From: Candidatus Dadabacteria bacterium
Lineage (GTDB): Bacteria; Desulfobacterota_D; UBA1144; Nemesobacterales; JAJCZQ01
Assembly: GCA_030624695.1 (NCBI GenBank)
Contig: JAUXJP010000030.1
Coordinates: forward strand, 1 to 8,459
Reading direction: 5' to 3'
Length of the DNA: 8,459 nt
The position numbers and the translations under genes are program-made. Of this stretch, positions 6,389 to 8,459 are shown one piece after another. Within the stretch, counting starts at the first letter, position 1. Every line of letters begins with the position of its first letter. The notes beneath the pieces are model-generated. The model did not search any database, was not told the origin of the DNA, and worked only from the letters and a program-made list of their open reading frames with translations.

Positions 6389-7003
6389 TTACTCAACAAC
6401 TTTGGCTGAATTGATAACAATTGGTTCCTGCGGAACATCCCTGAATTGACCATCTGTCCCGGTCTGGACTGCTGCAATCTTATCTACAACATCCATTCCA
6501 TCAATTACTTCACCAAACACAGCATAACCAAAATCCCTTTCACCGTTATCAAGGAACTTATTGTCATTAACGTTAATGAAAAACTGCGAAGTAGCACTGT
6601 CCACTTCTGAAGTCCTTGCCATTGAAAGAGTCCCGCGGCTGTTGCGAAGGCCGTTATTTGCTTCGTTCTTAATCGGGGCTTTCGGTGTCTTCTGTTTCAT
6701 ATCTGGAGTAAATCCACCTGTCTGAATCATAAAATTTGGTATTACCCTATGGAAAACAACTCCATTGTAAAATCCGTCATTTACATAACCTATAAAATTT
6801 TCTACAGTGATTGGAGCTTCTGCCCTGTTTAGCTTTACTTTTATATCACCCTGGTTTGTTGAGAATAGTACCACTGGATTGTCTCCTTTACCTTGATTTG
6901 ATGCTCCTTTCTTTGATGTATCACAAGCTGTAAACATAATGGGTAATGCAATAAAACCAAGTACTGCAAAAACTGTAATATTATGATTTAACCAATTATA
7001 CAT
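6389..7003 (-). CDS. Cyclophilin-type peptidyl-prolyl isomerase, probable lipoprotein
   Basis: This cyclophilin catalyses cis-trans isomerisation of proline peptide bonds. The N-terminus has a hydrophobic signal helix at about 9-24 ending in MFTAC, a plausible if imperfect lipobox with Cys27, followed by a Ser/Gly/Lys-rich spacer to about 42. It is probably membrane-anchored and periplasmic. The catalytic domain at about 43-204 shows FHRVIPNFMIQTGG at 84-97 with Arg86, GTLSMARTSEVDSATSQFFI at 124-143 and GYAVFGEVIDGMDVVDKI at 159-176, the core of compact bacterial PpiA/PpiB-type enzymes. The ATG at 7003-7001 has AAGGAG about 11 nt upstream. purM follows on the same strand. A fast-folding role for exported proteins is inferred from the lipoprotein signal. 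Confidence 0.93.
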   Translation of the reverse strand: MYNWLNHNITVFAVLGFIALPIMFTACDTSKKGASNQGKGDNPVVLFSTNQGDIKVKLNRAEAPITVENFIGYVNDGFYNGVVFHRVIPNFMIQTGGFTPDMKQKTPKAPIKNEANNGLRNSRGTLSMARTSEVDSATSQFFINVNDNKFLDNGERDFGYAVFGEVIDGMDVVDKIAAVQTGTDGQFRDVPQEPIVINSAKVVE

Positions 7004-7094
7004 ATTATGAAATTCTCCTTATTTTACTTAAATTAAGCATATAGTGTATCATAATCGAGTATTTTAAAAATTATTATTTTAAAGGATTTATGTG
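7004..7094. promoter_or_regulatory. Divergent intergenic promoter region
   Basis: This 91-bp AT-rich gap lies between two genes transcribed away from each other and so must hold start signals for both unless transcription enters from further away. The ribosome binding sites are visible: AAGGAG for the minus-strand isomerase (7015-7020) and AAAGGA for the plus-strand oxidoreductase (7081-7086). Candidate -10 boxes such as CATAAT at 7050-7055 exist, but no convincing -35 accompanies them. Confidence 0.4.
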
Positions 7095-8027
7095 ATGAGC
7101 AAAGTTGAATTTGGTGTTATGCTGAGACAGCAAAAAATTGAATTTCCCGAGATTAAAGATGCGGCGCAGTTGTGTGATAGACTTGGTTATGATTCAGTCT
7201 GGTTCTACGACCATGTACTTGGCCAGGGTATTATCGGGATAGATATACTTGAACCATGGACACTCATGTCCGCACTCTCAACAGTTACAGAAAATATTAA
7301 ACTGGGGACAATGGTCCTATGTAACGGATTCAGGCACCCTCCCCTGCTTGCAAAAATGGCCGCAACACTCGACTATATAAGCAGCGGAAGGTTAGAACTT
7401 GCATTAGGAGCAGGATGGTTTGAGCAGGAATTTACTACATATGGTTATGATTACCCTGATACCGTAACAAGAATCGAACAGCTGGAAGAATCGGCAAAAA
7501 TTATTAAATCCATGTGGACAGAGGAAGAATCCACTTTTCATGGAAAACACTTTCATATTGAAGGTGCAATATGCAACCCTAAACCCGTGCAAAAACCATT
7601 TCTTCCACTAACAATTGGCGGCTCGGGAGAGAGACATCTACTTAGAGTTGTTGCAGAAATTGCAGATGTGTGGAACTGCCCCGCATCAAGTGCAATTGAT
7701 TTTGATAAGAAATATGAAGCTTTAAAAAATCACTGCGTAAAATCAGGAAGGGATATTAAGGATATAACTATTTCCCAACAGACAGTCTGCGTAATTTTAA
7801 ATAATGAAGATGAGCTTGAAGAAAAACTTGAAAAGGGCCAGAGAAGATACGGTTTTTTTGGTGACGTTGGAAAACTTGGTATTGTTGGTACACCGGAGCA
7901 GTGTATAGAGAAAATAAAAGCAGATGTAGAAAAAGGCATATCAAAATATACAATCTTCTTTTCGGATGTAATGAAAAAGGAAACACTTGAGTTATTTGCT
8001 AATGAAGTGATACCTGAGTTCAGGTAA
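7095..8027 (+). CDS. Luciferase-like (LLM class) F420-dependent-type oxidoreductase
   Basis: The 310-residue protein is a luciferase-like TIM-barrel oxidoreductase of the kind usually annotated as F420-dependent. Typical features are the opening strand EFGVML, RLGYDSVWFYDHV at 29-41, LEPWTLMSALSTVTENIKLG at 52-71, RHPPLLAKMAATLDYISSGR at 80-99, the LALGAGWFEQEF block at 102-113, FHGKHFHI at 148-155, and PLTIGGSGER at 171-180 where the cofactor phosphate is normally bound. The substrate cannot be told, and FMN rather than F420 use is possible. I chose ATG 7095 because AAAGGA lies 8 nt upstream; GTG 7092 would add one residue. It is divergent from the isomerase gene and monocistronic here, as the palindromic element begins 22 bp after its stop. 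No F420 biosynthesis gene is visible. Confidence 0.88.
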   Translation: MSKVEFGVMLRQQKIEFPEIKDAAQLCDRLGYDSVWFYDHVLGQGIIGIDILEPWTLMSALSTVTENIKLGTMVLCNGFRHPPLLAKMAATLDYISSGRLELALGAGWFEQEFTTYGYDYPDTVTRIEQLEESAKIIKSMWTEEESTFHGKHFHIEGAICNPKPVQKPFLPLTIGGSGERHLLRVVAEIADVWNCPASSAIDFDKKYEALKNHCVKSGRDIKDITISQQTVCVILNNEDELEEKLEKGQRRYGFFGDVGKLGIVGTPEQCIEKIKADVEKGISKYTIFFSDVMKKETLELFANEVIPEFR

Positions 8028-8049
8028 AAGAAACTTTTTGATATAAAAC

Positions 8050-8087
8050 CGGCATTACAAAATTTGCGTAAATAAAATTATTTATTT
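8050..8087 (+). repeat. Left terminal inverted repeat of the 405-bp element
   Basis: A 38-bp sequence starting CGGCATTACAAAATTTGCG. It is identical to the reverse complement of 8417-8454 at 37 of 38 positions; the only difference is C at 8058, where the other copy has T. It is AT-rich apart from the CGGC end and a central TGCG. Confidence 0.9.
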
Positions 8088-8141
8088 TAAAAACGGCCTG
8101 CAATGAAAAGCGTTAAGAAAAGATGAATTAAAATTGTTAAG

Positions 8142-8175
8142 AAACGTAAAGGGGTTGCGGTGGGATTTTACGTTT
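8142..8175 (+). repeat. Stem-loop with G-rich loop inside the 405-bp element
   Basis: AAACGTAAA (8142-8150) pairs perfectly with TTTACGTTT (8167-8175) and holds the 16-nt loop GGGGTTGCGGTGGGAT, in which ten bases are G. The end of the loop is also part of the arm that matches 8382-8389 on the other side of the element. No run of T follows, so it is not a standard intrinsic terminator. Confidence 0.6.
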
Positions 8176-8230
8176 TAGATTTTAATTTGTTTTTTTAGTG
8201 TATGAATTGCCAGCCTTGATCTTTCTTTTG

Positions 8231-8266
8231 CTTCGTTTTCTTTATATCAAGATAAAGAAAATGAAG
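8231..8266 (+). repeat. 15-bp hairpin A inside the 405-bp element
   Basis: CTTCGTTTTCTTTAT (8231-8245) and ATAAAGAAAATGAAG (8252-8266) form a 15-bp stem with one G-T wobble around the loop ATCAAG. It lies close to the centre of the large palindrome and appears to be a diverged inverted copy of the hairpin at 8300-8323. Confidence 0.75.
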
Positions 8267-8299
8267 ATTTACTAATTTACAATTTTTTTATTACTCTTT

Positions 8300-8323
8300 G
8301 TTCTTTGTCTAGATACAAAGAAC
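8300..8323 (+). repeat. 9-bp hairpin B inside the 405-bp element
   Basis: GTTCTTTGT (8300-8308) and ACAAAGAAC (8315-8323) pair around the loop CTAGAT. On the opposite strand the loop reads ATCTAG, close to the ATCAAG loop of the hairpin at 8231-8266, and the stems differ by an exchanged pair. Confidence 0.65.
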
Positions 8324-8416
8324 CAAAAATCACGGCTGCATAAAATTTTCTAAAAATTAATCATTTCAGCTAAAAAATTTCATCCCACCCCATCACAGAT
8401 ATTTTTCTTAACGCTG

Positions 8417-8454
8417 AAATAAATAATTTTATTTACGCAAATTTTATAATGCCG
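8417..8454 (-). repeat. Right terminal inverted repeat of the 405-bp element
   Basis: The reverse complement of this 38-bp stretch starts CGGCATTATAAAATTTGCG and matches 8050-8087 with one mismatch. Only five bases remain after it in the window, so whether it is the true element end is judged from the abrupt loss of matching there. Confidence 0.88.
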
Positions 8455-8459
8455 AACGA

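Larger units (their letters stand above)
8050..8454. repeat. 405-bp MITE-like element with long terminal inverted repeats, non-coding
   Basis: The 432 bases after the oxidoreductase gene hold no credible ORF. They are organised as one large imperfect palindrome. The outermost 38 bp (8050-8087 and 8417-8454) are inverted copies with one mismatch, both outer ends reading CGGCATTA in inward direction. Going inward, AGCGTTAAGAAAA (8109-8121) matches the complement of 8403-8415 in all 13 bases, GGTGGGAT (8159-8166) matches 8382-8389, and CAGCCTTGAT (8211-8220) matches 8329-8338 in 9 of 10. The left arm holds about 20 extra bases at 8089-8108. Similarity stops abruptly outside both ends, where the 3-bp sequence AAC flanks each side (8047-8049 and 8455-8457), possibly a target duplication or chance. 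It resembles a non-autonomous transposon remnant or a structured intergenic repeat. No transposase is present, and copy number elsewhere is unknown. Confidence 0.75.

Noticed and set aside
8026..8038. AAAAG-AAA-CTTTT as terminator of the oxidoreductase gene
   Set aside because: The 5-bp stem is almost all A-T with a 3-nt loop and no separate U tract; too weak to call.
8109..8415. Integron attC-type recombination site (GTTAAG / CTTAAC at matching positions)
   Set aside because: The core boxes would be in the wrong order and do not fit GTTRRRY/RYYYAAC at their last base; the arms are also far too long.
8028..8459. CRISPR array
   Set aside because: The repeats here are inverted, not regularly spaced direct repeats, and no cas gene is nearby.

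Overview
The window reads as ordinary chromosomal core sequence of a low-GC, AT-rich Gram-negative bacterium, followed at its right end by a gene-free stretch with a strongly palindromic structure. The Gram-negative assignment rests on a TonB-type energy transducer and a lipoprotein cyclophilin. The order merR-type regulator, tRNA-Pro, surE, YqaA/DedA-type membrane protein recalls delta-proteobacterial (Desulfobacterota-like) genomes. A luciferase-like monooxygenase of the F420-dependent class would fit a lineage that makes F420. The exact phylum cannot be fixed from the sequence alone.

Left block, 1-2371, plus strand: the 3' end of asd (aspartate-semialdehyde dehydrogenase), an uncharacterised PH-like/zinc-ribbon gene that overlaps asd by 26 bp, dapA, and rnhB one base after dapA. 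asd and dapA are consecutive steps towards diaminopimelate and lysine, so this looks like one tightly packed operon with an unexplained small gene inserted between the two enzymes.

Middle block, 2372-4282, plus strand: a short MerR-type regulator without an effector domain, a complete CCA-encoding tRNA-Pro(GGG), surE starting 11 nt after the tRNA end, and a YqaA/DedA-type membrane protein coupled to surE.

Right block, 4283-8027: a plus-strand TonB-family gene converges (6-nt gap) on a minus-strand pair in which a lipoprotein peptidyl-prolyl isomerase precedes purM. A 91-bp divergent intergenic region separates that pair from a plus-strand luciferase-like oxidoreductase gene.

Tail, 8028-8459: no gene. 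Positions 8050-8454 form a 405-bp element whose ends are 38-bp inverted repeats with a single mismatch. Inside are further nested inverted segments and three hairpins, two of which appear to be diverged inverted copies of each other with a compensatory base-pair change. It looks like a non-autonomous, MITE-like or structured intergenic repeat and is the most unusual part of the window.
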